Shown piece by piece: positions 35,165-44,198 of a DNA stretch of 64,000 bases; the first letter of the stretch is position 1; each line of letters starts with the position of its first letter. Where the stretch lies: contig CAYUQJ010000001.1 in assembly GCA_964446955.1 (NCBI GenBank), positions 248,001 to 312,000 on the forward strand. Reading direction: 5' to 3'. Source of the DNA: Leptolinea sp964446955 (lineage in GTDB: Bacteria > Chloroflexota > Anaerolineae > Anaerolineales > Anaerolineaceae). The notes under the pieces are model-generated. The model was not told where the DNA came from. It saw nothing but the letters and a program-made list of their open reading frames with translations, and made no database searches. The position numbers were made by a program, and so were the translations under genes.

Positions 35165-35742
35165 AGAGAGTATCCGCAATTCGGACAGACGGTTTCATTG
35201 GGCTTAAACACATATCCACATTTGGGGCAGGTTTTCGGCTGCTGACTTCCCAGAGGAGCCCCGCAGGCTATACAGTTTGAAGCACCAACAACATTGGCGG
35301 TTCCGCAATAATCACATTCCAGACGGCGCAATCTTTCAGAGAGCTGTTGGGAGGCTCCAACTGTTCGTGCATAAGAATCAACACAATCCCAGACCTGTTG
35401 TGTAAGCTGGAGGGACTCGATATCCACGGCGATATCATCCAAACGGCCGAGCAAATTCCACGGATTCTTAAGTGCGGTAAATAAGGAATATCCCAGGCTG
35501 GCTGCCACGCCAAACAATGCCTGTTGCCCAATTTTCATAGAAATGCCATCTTCAACTTTTTGTACAACAACTGTTAAGGCTGTCTGACCGCCTGTGGTGG
35601 TATCGTTGTTGGCAATCTGAATGGCTAATTGATCTCCCTTGCCACGTTTATACACGCGATAAGCACCCCGATTGAATTGGGAAATGAGGACAGTCGCCAC
35701 GTCTTCTGGTTCTATCGATCCGTAATAATTTTTGTGTTCCAT
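35149..35742 (-). CDS. Zinc-ribbon protein of unknown function
   Basis: A 197-residue protein. Residues 1 to about 125 are a soluble domain without a recognised family, containing a glycine-rich hydrophobic patch (FGVAASLGYSLF). The C-terminus has two zinc ribbons: CDYCGTANVVGASNCIACG and CPKCGYVFKPNETVCPNCG. The frame runs 52 codons further upstream, past the start of the divergent SH3 gene; I use the ATG at 35742, which gives MEHKNYYGSIEPEDVATVLIS. The ribosome site is weak, so the start is uncertain. The 3' end overlaps zwf by 16 bases. Confidence 0.6.
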   Translation of the reverse strand: MEHKNYYGSIEPEDVATVLISQFNRGAYRVYKRGKGDQLAIQIANNDTTTGGQTALTVVVQKVEDGISMKIGQQALFGVAASLGYSLFTALKNPWNLLGRLDDIAVDIESLQLTQQVWDCVDSYARTVGASQQLSERLRRLECDYCGTANVVGASNCIACGAPLGSQQPKTCPKCGYVFKPNETVCPNCGYSLYDPS

Positions 35743-35836
35743 CTTTAGGTTATAATCAGCCAGGTTATCAGGATGTGAGTACTTCAAGTGATCTCTTATT
35801 ATATACGCAGGTTTCATTTTTTTGTTGTGAGTATGC

Positions 35837-36469
35837 ATGAAAAATAAGTATCGTCGATGTTTTTTTCTGACAGGATGCCTTGTTAGTTTATTATTCACCC
35901 TTTTGGGATTTCAAATGCAATCTGTGGAGGCGAGTGGATTTCCACAGCTTCCAACGGTTAGTATCCCTACCGTTACCGGTACACCCATAGGAGCTGCCGT
36001 CACGGTGAAATTGGACCAGGAACAGATCAATGTACGATCCGGTCCGGGAACCCTATATCCCAAAGTTGGAGTTTTACTGGCCGGCCAGGTTATTCCAGCT
36101 AAAGGGAAATCACCCGGCGGTGATTGGATTCTTGTGGATTATCCTGGTGCAGAGGGTGGAACAGCCTGGTTGTATGCTCCACTGGTTGATTTGGTTCCGG
36201 GTAGTGTATTAAACGTTGTAGAGCCACCCCCGACACCCACACCACAGATTACAGCGACAATCGACCCGACACTGGCGGCCCAGTTTATTGTGACCTCTGT
36301 TCCAACACGCCTGCCGACATTCACCCCACCGGGTCCGCTGGTTATCCCTACTTTTCAGGGCGCAGAAAATTCTGGCAATAATACCGGCGTTCCTCCCGGT
36401 TTGATCATCATCTCATTATTGACAATTGGTGGTCTATTGGGTGTAGTTTCCATTATTCAGCGTCGATAA
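35837..36469 (+). CDS. Secreted or anchored bacterial SH3-domain protein
   Basis: A 210-residue extracytoplasmic protein. A signal peptide covers about residues 1-34 (basic KNKYRRC then a hydrophobic stretch). A bacterial SH3 domain follows (QINVRSGPGTLYPKVGVL to WLYAPLVDLVPG). Then comes a Pro/Thr-rich linker (PPPTPTPQITATI, VPTRLPTFTPPGP), and a final membrane segment at about 183-207 ending in RR. Such TPTP linkers are common in Chloroflexota envelope proteins. A role in cell-wall binding is likely by analogy. The start is divergent from the zinc-ribbon gene. Confidence 0.8.
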   Translation: MKNKYRRCFFLTGCLVSLLFTLLGFQMQSVEASGFPQLPTVSIPTVTGTPIGAAVTVKLDQEQINVRSGPGTLYPKVGVLLAGQVIPAKGKSPGGDWILVDYPGAEGGTAWLYAPLVDLVPGSVLNVVEPPPTPTPQITATIDPTLAAQFIVTSVPTRLPTFTPPGPLVIPTFQGAENSGNNTGVPPGLIIISLLTIGGLLGVVSIIQRR

Positions 36470-36470
36470 G

Positions 36471-37127
36471 TTAATCGCCCAGGAAATTATCAAGAGCATT
36501 GAAACACGCGGTGCTTACTTTATGCCCGCCTGAGCTTTCACAGTATTGAACATCCGCCCCTTTGGAGGATAATAAATTCACAGCAAGGCGGGATTCGTCA
36601 ACTGGAACAATACTATCATCCGTATTATGGGCAATAAAGAAGTTTACGGAAGATAGACTTCGATTTTCGAGACTATCTGCCAACCCGGGTGGGATATATC
36701 CACCTAATGGGGCAACTTTTACGGGGTTCGTGGCAACGCACATGGCGTATGCCATGGCAGCACCCTGACTGAATCCGATTACGTCTAACCTGAAGTCAGT
36801 CAAGACTTCAGGTATCCAGTTTTTAAGCCGGTGAAGCAAATTTTCACAATGATTAAGATAAATCTCAATTCCAGGCCTGTGATCATTCTCTGGAATTGCC
36901 CATGCGTATCCACCATCGGGACAAAACAAAGGAGCTCTGGGTGCGATGACGTAACAATCTTGCGGCAGCTTTCGCGCAAATATCCACATGATATTTTCGT
37001 CACCTGTCCAACCGTGGAGTAAAAGCACAACTCTTTTATTCCATGGTTGTGTAAAAGGTGGTCTGATTCGGGCCGTCCATCCGAATGATACATCCACATG
37101 GGAATGATTCAAGAAATTATTTTGCAC
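36471..37127 (-). CDS. Alpha/beta-hydrolase, carboxylesterase/phospholipase type
   Basis: A 218-residue serine hydrolase of the phospholipase/carboxylesterase family. VLLLHGWTGDENIMW forms the oxyanion region, GFSQGAAMAY holds the nucleophile Ser, IAHNTDDSIVPVDES holds the Asp, and SGGHKV the His, completing the triad. The GTG at 37127 overlaps the end of the small membrane-protein gene by 11 bases. With the patatin-like gene at the head, the operon pairs two lipolytic enzymes. Native substrate is unknown. Confidence 0.86.
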   Translation of the reverse strand: MQNNFLNHSHVDVSFGWTARIRPPFTQPWNKRVVLLLHGWTGDENIMWIFARKLPQDCYVIAPRAPLFCPDGGYAWAIPENDHRPGIEIYLNHCENLLHRLKNWIPEVLTDFRLDVIGFSQGAAMAYAMCVATNPVKVAPLGGYIPPGLADSLENRSLSSVNFFIAHNTDDSIVPVDESRLAVNLLSSKGADVQYCESSGGHKVSTACFNALDNFLGD

Positions 37128-37335
37128 GCTTGACGATCCAATCCATCAACCAGATAACAAGGATGATAAGTCCCATGGGCAGCAGTCCAACGCCGAGGCA
37201 TAATAGCCCCATACCGGCTGCTTCTTTTCCGTAAATGCGGTAGATCAACCCGTCGCCGACTATAAAAAGAAGGAGAATGCCGCCAATAATGAGACGGGTT
37301 ATCGTTTGATTATCATACTTTTTGAGGTCTGTCAT
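37117..37335 (-). CDS. Small membrane protein, two predicted helices
   Basis: A 72-residue protein with two hydrophobic segments (about residues 13-32 and 40-65), the second ending in a basic VKRAK tail. No family is recognised. It is supported as a real gene by context: its ATG overlaps the patatin-like stop by four bases (ATGA), and its end overlaps the hydrolase start by 11 bases. It may anchor or partner the two lipolytic enzymes, but that is inference. Confidence 0.65.
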   Translation of the reverse strand: MTDLKKYDNQTITRLIIGGILLLFIVGDGLIYRIYGKEAAGMGLLCLGVGLLPMGLIILVIWLMDWIVKRAK

Positions 37336-38273
37336 ACGCTGGCTTTTGTGGTTTCAGATTGATCAGGGATCACCATTTTTGATGGCATTTCAACTTTCCT
37401 GAAATAACGAGATATGGCCTGTGGCCAATTCAAAGCCCGCCGAATATCATCACATACCTCTTCAACAGAGTTCTCTCCGATCTGGATCAGTTCAGCGGCA
37501 TCTACTTCATCCAGGATATTGAATTTGTCTACAGCCGGTCGGATGATAACTTCCGGTTTATCAATATGCAATCGTAACTCTGTCAACATTCTGGCGCTGA
37601 TGTCCATGGAGCTTGTGTATATGCTCATGGCCTGTGTGATCTTTAATTTTGAAAATGTTTCGAGAATCGGTTTAGGAAGTTTCGCGACACCTTCGATCCC
37701 GGGTGAGGGCACATGCGCCCATCCTTCCATGGCCGGTGTTAGTACGACGGCAACAACGGGCAGAGTTGGGGCAAGCCATCTTGCCAGGTTCACGGGAACC
37801 GGATCCAGAACCGCACCGTCAACAAGCAAATGGTTGCCCATTTCCTTTGGTGGAAAAACACCGGGTATTGCAATGGTAGCGAGGACGGCATCCAGTACTT
37901 TCCCTTTGCTAATGATGACTTCCTGGTTAGATTTTATATCCACTGCTGTGCAGGCAAATGGTATGGGGAGCTCTTCAAAGGAACAATCCCCCGGCATTCC
38001 TACCAGCACGTTGGCAAATCCAGAGAAATCCAACAGGGCTGGTGAGTTGGAGAAACTGAGCTTAAAAAACTCACTCTGGTCCATATTGCTTATGTGATCG
38101 GCGATCTCGTCAGGTGTAAAACCCTTGGCCGAGACGGCGCCAATAATCCCACCGGCACTGGTACCAGCGATCGCCTTTACATTCAAGCCATTTTTCTGGA
38201 GACCACGAAGAACTCCAACATGGGCTATCCCCTTGACACCACCTCCGCCCAGCGCAAGTGTTACATCGGGCAT
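37332..38273 (-). CDS. Patatin-like phospholipase
   Basis: A 313-residue lipid acyl hydrolase with the Ser-Asp dyad. The oxyanion motif LALGGGGVKGIAHVGVL (residues 5-21), nucleophile elbow GTSAGGIIGA, and the Asp in LVDGAVLDPVP are all present. Length fits the RssA/YlbK-type bacterial patatins. GGAGG lies nine bases before the ATG. It is the first gene of a three-gene operon with a small membrane protein and an esterase. Confidence 0.92.
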   Translation of the reverse strand: MPDVTLALGGGGVKGIAHVGVLRGLQKNGLNVKAIAGTSAGGIIGAVSAKGFTPDEIADHISNMDQSEFFKLSFSNSPALLDFSGFANVLVGMPGDCSFEELPIPFACTAVDIKSNQEVIISKGKVLDAVLATIAIPGVFPPKEMGNHLLVDGAVLDPVPVNLARWLAPTLPVVAVVLTPAMEGWAHVPSPGIEGVAKLPKPILETFSKLKITQAMSIYTSSMDISARMLTELRLHIDKPEVIIRPAVDKFNILDEVDAAELIQIGENSVEEVCDDIRRALNWPQAISRYFRKVEMPSKMVIPDQSETTKASV

Positions 38274-38387
38274 TAATTTATCCCTCCAACTATGTAATCC
38301 TGTTTATGCAATTATAATCAATCGTGTTATTCATTCATTAATTCCTTTCAGGGGTGTATACTTCGGGGTCGTTTGATAAAGGTATTA

Positions 38388-39629
38388 ATGAAATATAAAT
38401 TTAATCAAATCTTGCGTTTAGAACAAAACACATTATCAACCAATAGCATTCATTTATATTTCGACATGCTGTGGTTTGGCGTGTTAACTGGCAGCACGCT
38501 ATCTTTCATTTCGATCTATGCCGCTCGTATTGGGGCTACGAGTTTCCAGGTAGGTATGATCAATGGCGCTCAGGCTGTTGTCAATTTGATCGTTGCCCTG
38601 CCTGCGGGCCACTTCCTGGCCAGAAAGGCGGTAGATCGAACGGTTTTTCTCTCCGCCATTCTTCAGCGCGTATTCTACGGTGTTCTGATCCTGCTTCCAG
38701 TGTGGTTCGCAACATCAGAACAAATGGTGTCAATACTGGTAATAACATTCATTATGTCCATACCAGGAACCTCATTGGCCATCGGCCAGAACGCACTTTT
38801 CGCCGATTCAATTCCACCGGAAAACCGGGGACGGGTTGCGGGAATCAGAAATGCTGTGCTTTCCATATCAACCATCATATCTACATTGATATGCGGTCAG
38901 GTCCTGGTGTCAACTGGTTTCCCGGCAAACTACCAGATCGTTTTTGGCATCGGATTTCTCGGCGCTGTTATGAGTACATTACATTTGAAATTCGTAAAGC
39001 CTGCCTTTAGCGAAAATAACTTTCCAGAGCTGGTGGCGGCCGGTAATGGTCGGCGTAAGACTGTATCTGATCTTTTGCGATTTGATGTGCTTCGTGGAAA
39101 ATACGGTATCAAGATTGGGCTGCTCCTTTTTTTTCACATTGTTCAATATCTCGGAATTGCCATTTTCCCCATTTACCAGGTCAATGAGATACATCTTTCA
39201 GACTCGGTGATTAGTATCGGGAATGGTTTATTCTATGTTCTAATGTTCCTGGTTTCCATTCGCCTCGAAGGATTTACGCGCCGTTTTGGTTATAAACGCA
39301 ACCTGGGATTGGGTATATGTCTGTTATCCATTTATCCGATTTTTCTGGCCCTCAGTACCGGTCCGTTTCTTTATTATGTCGCATCAATATTTGGGGGTAT
39401 CGCGTGGGGTTTTGTCGGTGGAACCCTGTATAACTACATTCTTGAAGCCGCACCAATGGGTGGAAGGGCCGGGTATCTTGCCTGGTATAACCTAGTGTTC
39501 AATGCGGGTATCTTGCTTGGATCCCTGGGTGGGCCATACCTGGGAGATTTAACCAATCTACATATTGCCCTGTGGATCATTGCTATCGGTAGGGTGATTG
39601 CCGGCATAATGCTTTTTGTTTGGGGTTAG
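38388..39629 (+). CDS. MFS transporter
   Basis: A 413-residue integral membrane protein of the major facilitator superfamily with about 12 hydrophobic segments. The loop after the second segment holds HFLARKAVDRT, and a matching loop in the second half holds RLEGFTRRFGYKRNLG. The ORF could start at a TTG five codons earlier; the ATG at 38388 has AAAGG upstream. The cargo is unknown. smpB starts 17 bases after the stop. Confidence 0.85.
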   Translation: MKYKFNQILRLEQNTLSTNSIHLYFDMLWFGVLTGSTLSFISIYAARIGATSFQVGMINGAQAVVNLIVALPAGHFLARKAVDRTVFLSAILQRVFYGVLILLPVWFATSEQMVSILVITFIMSIPGTSLAIGQNALFADSIPPENRGRVAGIRNAVLSISTIISTLICGQVLVSTGFPANYQIVFGIGFLGAVMSTLHLKFVKPAFSENNFPELVAAGNGRRKTVSDLLRFDVLRGKYGIKIGLLLFFHIVQYLGIAIFPIYQVNEIHLSDSVISIGNGLFYVLMFLVSIRLEGFTRRFGYKRNLGLGICLLSIYPIFLALSTGPFLYYVASIFGGIAWGFVGGTLYNYILEAAPMGGRAGYLAWYNLVFNAGILLGSLGGPYLGDLTNLHIALWIIAIGRVIAGIMLFVWG

Positions 39630-39646
39630 TATGTTAAAATTGGCAC

Positions 39647-40102
39647 ATGAGCAACAAAGTAGTCGCCAATAATCGTAAGGCTCACTTCGAATATTTCTTA
39701 CTGGATCGTTTTGAAGCTGGGATTTCTCTTGCGGGAACTGAGATAAAATCGGTTCGGGCCGGTCAGATTAGCCTGGCAGAAGCCTATGTGGAAGTGACTG
39801 AAAGAGATGCCTGGCTAGTCAATTCGCATATCGCGCCTTATGAAGCAGCCAGTCGTTATAACCACGATCCCAAACGCCCGAGGCGTTTATTATTACATCG
39901 AAAAGAGATTCGACAATTGTTTGATTCTGTGAGGCAGAAAGGTGTGACCATTGTTCCAACACAGGTCTATCTCAAAGAAGGTCGGGCAAAAGTCGAAATA
40001 GCAATTGCAAAAGGGAAGAAACTTTATGACAAACGCGATGTGATGGCCAAGCGGGACGCTGAAAGGGAGATCCGTCGCGAGCGTTCAGGAAAGAACGATT
40101 AG
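39647..40102 (+). CDS. smpB: SsrA-binding protein SmpB
   Basis: A 151-residue RNA-binding protein that delivers tmRNA to stalled ribosomes. The OB-fold motif ANNRKAHFEYFLLDRFEAGISLAGTEIKSVRAG and the basic C-terminal tail KGKKLYDKRDVMAKRDAEREIRR are characteristic. Length is standard. The tmRNA gene often lies nearby in other genomes; I see no ssrA in this window. It is followed by the phytol-kinase-like gene after 14 bases. Confidence 0.97.
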   Translation: MSNKVVANNRKAHFEYFLLDRFEAGISLAGTEIKSVRAGQISLAEAYVEVTERDAWLVNSHIAPYEAASRYNHDPKRPRRLLLHRKEIRQLFDSVRQKGVTIVPTQVYLKEGRAKVEIAIAKGKKLYDKRDVMAKRDAEREIRRERSGKND

Positions 40103-40116
40103 AGGTAAATAATTCA

Positions 40117-40830
40117 ATGCTCAATATTTGGCTGGCCATGTTAGTCACGCTGATTCTTGCTGTCAGCTGGTTACGCTTGAATGATCATTTCGCTCACAAA
40201 GGCTGGATAAGCGGCCCTACCAGCCGAAAAATCATCCACATTGGCACTGGTCCAATCTTCGTCCTCTGTTGGCTTCTTTTTCCGAATGAAACGTCCGCAA
40301 GGTATTTAGCGGCGATAATCCCCTTGATGATCTCCATACAATTCTTCCTGGTTGGAATAGGGGTTATGAAAGATCAGGCTGCGGTGGACGCGATGACCCG
40401 TCGTGGTGATCGCAGAGAAATCTTACGTGGACCTTTAATCTACGGAATTGCTTTTGTCATTCTCACAGTGGTCTACTGGAAGGATTCTTCCATTGGAATC
40501 ACGGCGTTAATGATGTTAAGTGGCGGGGATGGTCTGGCAGATATTATCGGTAAGCGCTTCGGCAAACACAGGCTTCCCTGGTCTGGTAATAAATCGTGGG
40601 CTGGTTCAACGGCCATGTTTTTGGGTGGCACGGGATTCGCAATTGTCGTTTTGTTACTCTTTAAAACATATGGCGTGTTTTCTGAACAAATGGGGGATTA
40701 TTTTCTCCCCGTTATACTGGTTGGTCTGGTATGTACGGCTATTGAATCCATGCCACTTGAAGAGTACGATAATATAACTGTTCCTGTTGCTGCTGTTCTT
40801 CTTGGGCACTGGTTACTCCCGAAAGGATGA
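40117..40830 (+). CDS. Phytol/polyprenol kinase-like membrane protein
   Basis: A 237-residue integral membrane protein with about seven hydrophobic segments. The signature GGDGLADIIGKRFGKHRLPWSGNKSWAGSTAMF matches the CTP-dependent phytol/dolichol/diacylglycerol kinase family, and RKIIHIGTGPIF early in the protein is the other typical block. Substrates in the family are phytol, farnesyl-type alcohols or dolichol. In a bacterium without visible photosynthesis genes, a prenol salvage or quinone-chain role is plausible but unproven. It is separated from hutH by only seven bases. Confidence 0.82.
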   Translation: MLNIWLAMLVTLILAVSWLRLNDHFAHKGWISGPTSRKIIHIGTGPIFVLCWLLFPNETSARYLAAIIPLMISIQFFLVGIGVMKDQAAVDAMTRRGDRREILRGPLIYGIAFVILTVVYWKDSSIGITALMMLSGGDGLADIIGKRFGKHRLPWSGNKSWAGSTAMFLGGTGFAIVVLLLFKTYGVFSEQMGDYFLPVILVGLVCTAIESMPLEEYDNITVPVAAVLLGHWLLPKG

Positions 40831-40837
40831 TCTTTGC

Positions 40838-42364
40838 ATGGAAATAAATGGACATGAACTAACGCTTGATCAGATCGAAGAGGTGGCACGAAAAAGAGAA
40901 AAAGCGTTTCTTTCACCTTCAGCTGAGGCTATGATCATACAATCTCGATCCTGGGTTGATGAGATCGTAAATTCTGAGAAGCCAGTTTATGGCATAAATA
41001 CCGGTTTCGGAATTTTTTCTGACAGGCGTATAGATAAACATGATGCCAGAAAGCTGGCGAGGAATCTGGTCTTAAGCCATTCCGTAGGGACAGGAGACCC
41101 GTTTCCTGAAGATGTGGTAAGGGCAGCCATTGTTATACGCGCGAACACACTATCAAAAGGTCATTCAGGTGTTAGACCAGTATTGATAGAACGGCTCTTG
41201 GATTTGATTAATCATGATGTCTATCCACTGATTCCCCAAAAGGGGTCATTGGGATCTTCCGGTGATCTTGCGCCTCTCTGCCATCTTGGGTTGCTATTTA
41301 CACGAGATGAGGAGGATTTGGATAAGCTATCTGGTGATGCGATTTTCCAAAACCGAAAAATGAGCGGGAAAGCCGCAATGAAAGAGGCCGGACTGGAACG
41401 AATTATTCTACAGCCCAAGGAAGGTCTTGCCCTAAGCAATGGAGCAACATTTTCCGCGGCAATTGCTGCCTTATGTGTAATTGATCTGGAATACTACATC
41501 AAGCTCGCAGATCTGGCGGCTGCAATGACGCTTGAGGCATTGAAGGGGTGTTCGTCGGCTTTTGACAGCAGACTTCATGAAGCAAGAGGACATGCCGGGC
41601 AAATTTTATCTGCGGGACGAATCCGTCAAAATATCAAGGGTAGCCATCTCGTGGATGCCGCAGGGCGAGTTCAAGACGCCTATACCCTGCGATGCGCACC
41701 TCAAGTGCATGGTGCCAGTATTGACGCGTTGGCTTATGTCCGGAAAGTTATTGAGATAGAAGTAAACGCAGTAACAGATAATCCTCTCTTGTTCGAAGCC
41801 GGTGATGCCATATCCGGTGGAAATTTCCACGGAGAACCGGTTGCCCAGGCTTTGGACACGCTAAAGATTGCCGCCGCAGAGGTTGGGGCTATCTCCGAAA
41901 GGCGGATTTTCCGGTTACTGGATGGTAATCTCAACGGCGGACTTCCATCAATGCTGGTTGATACTCAGCTTGATGCGGGATTGAACTCAGGCTTGATGAT
42001 GCTGCAATACACCGCAGCTTCGTTAGCGTTGGAAAATCAAGCTCTGGCATCCTCTGATTCTGTATTATCCCTGCCAACTTCGGCCAATCAGGAAGACCAT
42101 AACGCGAACTCCATGAACGCTGCTCTACACGCTCAAACTATCTTGTCTAACCTCAAACATATGCTGGCAACGGAACTATTCACAGCGGCACGCGCCCTCA
42201 CACATCGTTTACGTGAAGACCCCGGAATTCGTTTTGGTGAGGGGACAGGGTATAATTACAATCTCATTCGTAAATATATACCGTATGAAGCCGGTGATAC
42301 CTACAGGGGACCGGCTCTAATAACCATAAAATCAATGATCGACAGAAGAGAATTTGCCGGATAA
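40838..42364 (+). CDS. hutH: Histidine ammonia-lyase (HAL/PAL family)
   Basis: A 508-residue MIO-dependent ammonia-lyase, which converts histidine to urocanate in HAL. The prosthetic-group tripeptide is Ser140-Ser141-Gly142 in GSLGSSGDLAPL, where HAL usually has Ala-Ser-Gly. Other conserved blocks are VYGINTGFG, LVLSHSVGTGDP with its His, and QEDHNANS. The ORF extends 17 codons upstream into the kinase gene, but the ATG at 40838 gives the usual N-terminus. No hutU, hutI or hutG is nearby, so the substrate (histidine or another aromatic amino acid) stays open. The transpeptidase gene begins 25 bases past its stop. Confidence 0.87.
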   Translation: MEINGHELTLDQIEEVARKREKAFLSPSAEAMIIQSRSWVDEIVNSEKPVYGINTGFGIFSDRRIDKHDARKLARNLVLSHSVGTGDPFPEDVVRAAIVIRANTLSKGHSGVRPVLIERLLDLINHDVYPLIPQKGSLGSSGDLAPLCHLGLLFTRDEEDLDKLSGDAIFQNRKMSGKAAMKEAGLERIILQPKEGLALSNGATFSAAIAALCVIDLEYYIKLADLAAAMTLEALKGCSSAFDSRLHEARGHAGQILSAGRIRQNIKGSHLVDAAGRVQDAYTLRCAPQVHGASIDALAYVRKVIEIEVNAVTDNPLLFEAGDAISGGNFHGEPVAQALDTLKIAAAEVGAISERRIFRLLDGNLNGGLPSMLVDTQLDAGLNSGLMMLQYTAASLALENQALASSDSVLSLPTSANQEDHNANSMNAALHAQTILSNLKHMLATELFTAARALTHRLREDPGIRFGEGTGYNYNLIRKYIPYEAGDTYRGPALITIKSMIDRREFAG

Positions 42365-42389
42365 ACCCGGCCTGATACCTGGTAGACTC

Positions 42390-43475
42390 ATGACTAATTC
42401 AATAAATCGACGGGATTTTTTAAAATACTCTCTGGCAGGGTTCGGGCTTGTTGCTGTTAAACCTAAACTGGAATGGCTTCAACCTGTACAGGAGGTCTCA
42501 CAAGAAGAACGACTGGGCCGAATATGCGTTGGTATGGTAAATCTGCGGGCGCGTCCATCTGCGGATGCCGTGTCTGTGGGGAAGCTGTATCAGGATCAAC
42601 TGGTTCAATGGAATAGAGATATCATCGGAGAGCTCCCTGCAGGATTAATGAACCGCAACTGGGTGGAAACACCGAATGGGTACATATTTGCCGGTAGTGT
42701 GCAACCGGTTAGAAATGTTCCCAATCAACCGATATCTGAATTACCGGCAAATGAGACAGAAAAGGGAATGTGGTTTGAAGTCACAGTTCCCTATGTAGAC
42801 CTGACTCTGGATAATCCTCCTTCACGGGGTAATTGGCTTGAAGCTATTCAACTACCACGGTTGTACTTTAGTCAGGTTCTCTGGGTTGACAATATGCGTA
42901 CAACCGCCGATGGCAAAGTCCAATATCGGGTTAATGAGAAATATGGGAATCCGGGAGATATTTTCTGGGCAGCAGCTGAAGCATTTCGCCCTGTGACACC
43001 GGAAGAAATCTCGCCTATAAGTCCGGATGTTGTAGATAAGCGCATTGAAGTGAGTGTGGAACAGCAGACGCTTTCCTGTTATGAGGGCAACAGGGAAGTA
43101 TATTTTTGCCGGGTTTCAACCGGAGCAAAATATGACGCGGATGGAACACTGGTTGATGATTGGGCTACTCCCCCGGGTCCGCACCCGATATGGCGAAAAC
43201 TTGTTTCCCTTCATATGGCTGGAGGGCAAACGGGTGCAGGCTGGGACACACCGGGAATTGCCTGGACAAGCTTGTTCTCAGGAGATGGTGTGGCTATTCA
43301 TTCCACATTCTGGCACAATAACTACGGAATGCCTGTATCTCACGGGTGCGTGAATACCAAGCCCGAAGACGCAAAGTGGATCTTCCGTTGGACTACTCCT
43401 ACAGTGCCGTATTACCCGGGAGATCTTACTGTTTCCATGCCCGGCGGCACAGTCGTGAATGTTACGGATGGATAA
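42390..43475 (+). CDS. L,D-transpeptidase with Tat-type signal peptide
   Basis: A 361-residue extracytoplasmic YkuD-type L,D-transpeptidase that makes 3-3 peptidoglycan cross-links or attaches proteins. The N-terminus carries a twin-arginine signal: NRRDFLKYS, then a hydrophobic stretch to about residue 25. An SH3-like segment (GMVNLRARPSADAVSVGKL) precedes the catalytic domain, which ends in MPVSHGCVNTKPEDAKW with His318 and nucleophile Cys320. The ORF could start from a TTG overlapping the hutH end, but the ATG at 42390 begins the Tat signal. The ribosome site is weak. ccdA follows after six bases. Confidence 0.92.
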   Translation: MTNSINRRDFLKYSLAGFGLVAVKPKLEWLQPVQEVSQEERLGRICVGMVNLRARPSADAVSVGKLYQDQLVQWNRDIIGELPAGLMNRNWVETPNGYIFAGSVQPVRNVPNQPISELPANETEKGMWFEVTVPYVDLTLDNPPSRGNWLEAIQLPRLYFSQVLWVDNMRTTADGKVQYRVNEKYGNPGDIFWAAAEAFRPVTPEEISPISPDVVDKRIEVSVEQQTLSCYEGNREVYFCRVSTGAKYDADGTLVDDWATPPGPHPIWRKLVSLHMAGGQTGAGWDTPGIAWTSLFSGDGVAIHSTFWHNNYGMPVSHGCVNTKPEDAKWIFRWTTPTVPYYPGDLTVSMPGGTVVNVTDG

Positions 43476-43481
43476 GTTAGG

Positions 43482-44198
43482 GTGACTGTATCAATTGGCT
43501 TAGCCTTTTTGGCTGGGCTTGCATCGTTTCTATCACCCTGTGTCCTTCCTTTATTGCCTGCGTTTATTGGATACTTTGGGGGACGGACTCTTGCTGATAA
43601 TGTAAATCCATCTAATTCCAGACGGTTGAAAACACTGGCGCATGGGTTGATCTTTGTTGCAGGTTTCAGTCTGGTTTTTATTGGGCTGGGTTCAACTTTT
43701 TCCTTTTTAGGCAGCGTGATTTACTTATCCAGAGATTGGTTGTCAAAGATAGGCGGTATTGTAGTAATTCTATTCGGTCTTCATATCGCAGGTATTATTC
43801 ACATAAGCTGGTTTGATCATGACCTTAGGCCAAGGCACCAAATTGACCAGAAAAGAGGTTTTTTTTCCTCATTTTTGATGGGTGTAATCTTTTCCGCAGG
43901 CTGGTCCCCCTGCATAGGCCCGGTTCTGGGTGCTATTCTGACACTTGCAATGAATAAACAATCTGTAAGCGAGGGTACCGGTCTCCTTGTGGCATACTCT
44001 GCCGGTATGGCAGTGCCTTTCATGTTATCCGTACTTGTTTTGGATTGGATCTCTGCCCGTATGCAGTCACTGGCGCGGATTACGGTTATTGTCCAAAAGA
44101 TATTGGGTGTTTTTCTGGCTCTGGTCGGACTGATGCTGCTTCTTGGTTTATTTGAGCAGATCGCGCGAGTTGGATATAATCCGAAAATCGGATTTTAA
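43482..44198 (+). CDS. ccdA: CcdA-type thiol-disulfide transporter
   Basis: A 238-residue membrane protein of the CcdA/DsbD-beta family that carries reducing power across the membrane for cytochrome c maturation or disulfide repair. Six hydrophobic segments are visible. The redox-active cysteines lie in symmetrical motifs SPCVLPLLPAF (first helix) and SPCIGPVLGAI (fourth helix). The start is GTG at 43482. The next gene encodes a thioredoxin-like domain with CxxC, suggesting a redox partnership. A 216-base gap follows. Confidence 0.93.
   Translation: MTVSIGLAFLAGLASFLSPCVLPLLPAFIGYFGGRTLADNVNPSNSRRLKTLAHGLIFVAGFSLVFIGLGSTFSFLGSVIYLSRDWLSKIGGIVVILFGLHIAGIIHISWFDHDLRPRHQIDQKRGFFSSFLMGVIFSAGWSPCIGPVLGAILTLAMNKQSVSEGTGLLVAYSAGMAVPFMLSVLVLDWISARMQSLARITVIVQKILGVFLALVGLMLLLGLFEQIARVGYNPKIGF

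Noticed and set aside
35743..35898. Longer start for the zinc-ribbon protein
   Set aside because: It would run through the start of the divergent SH3 gene and adds a basic stretch without ribosome site; the ATG at 35742 is more likely.
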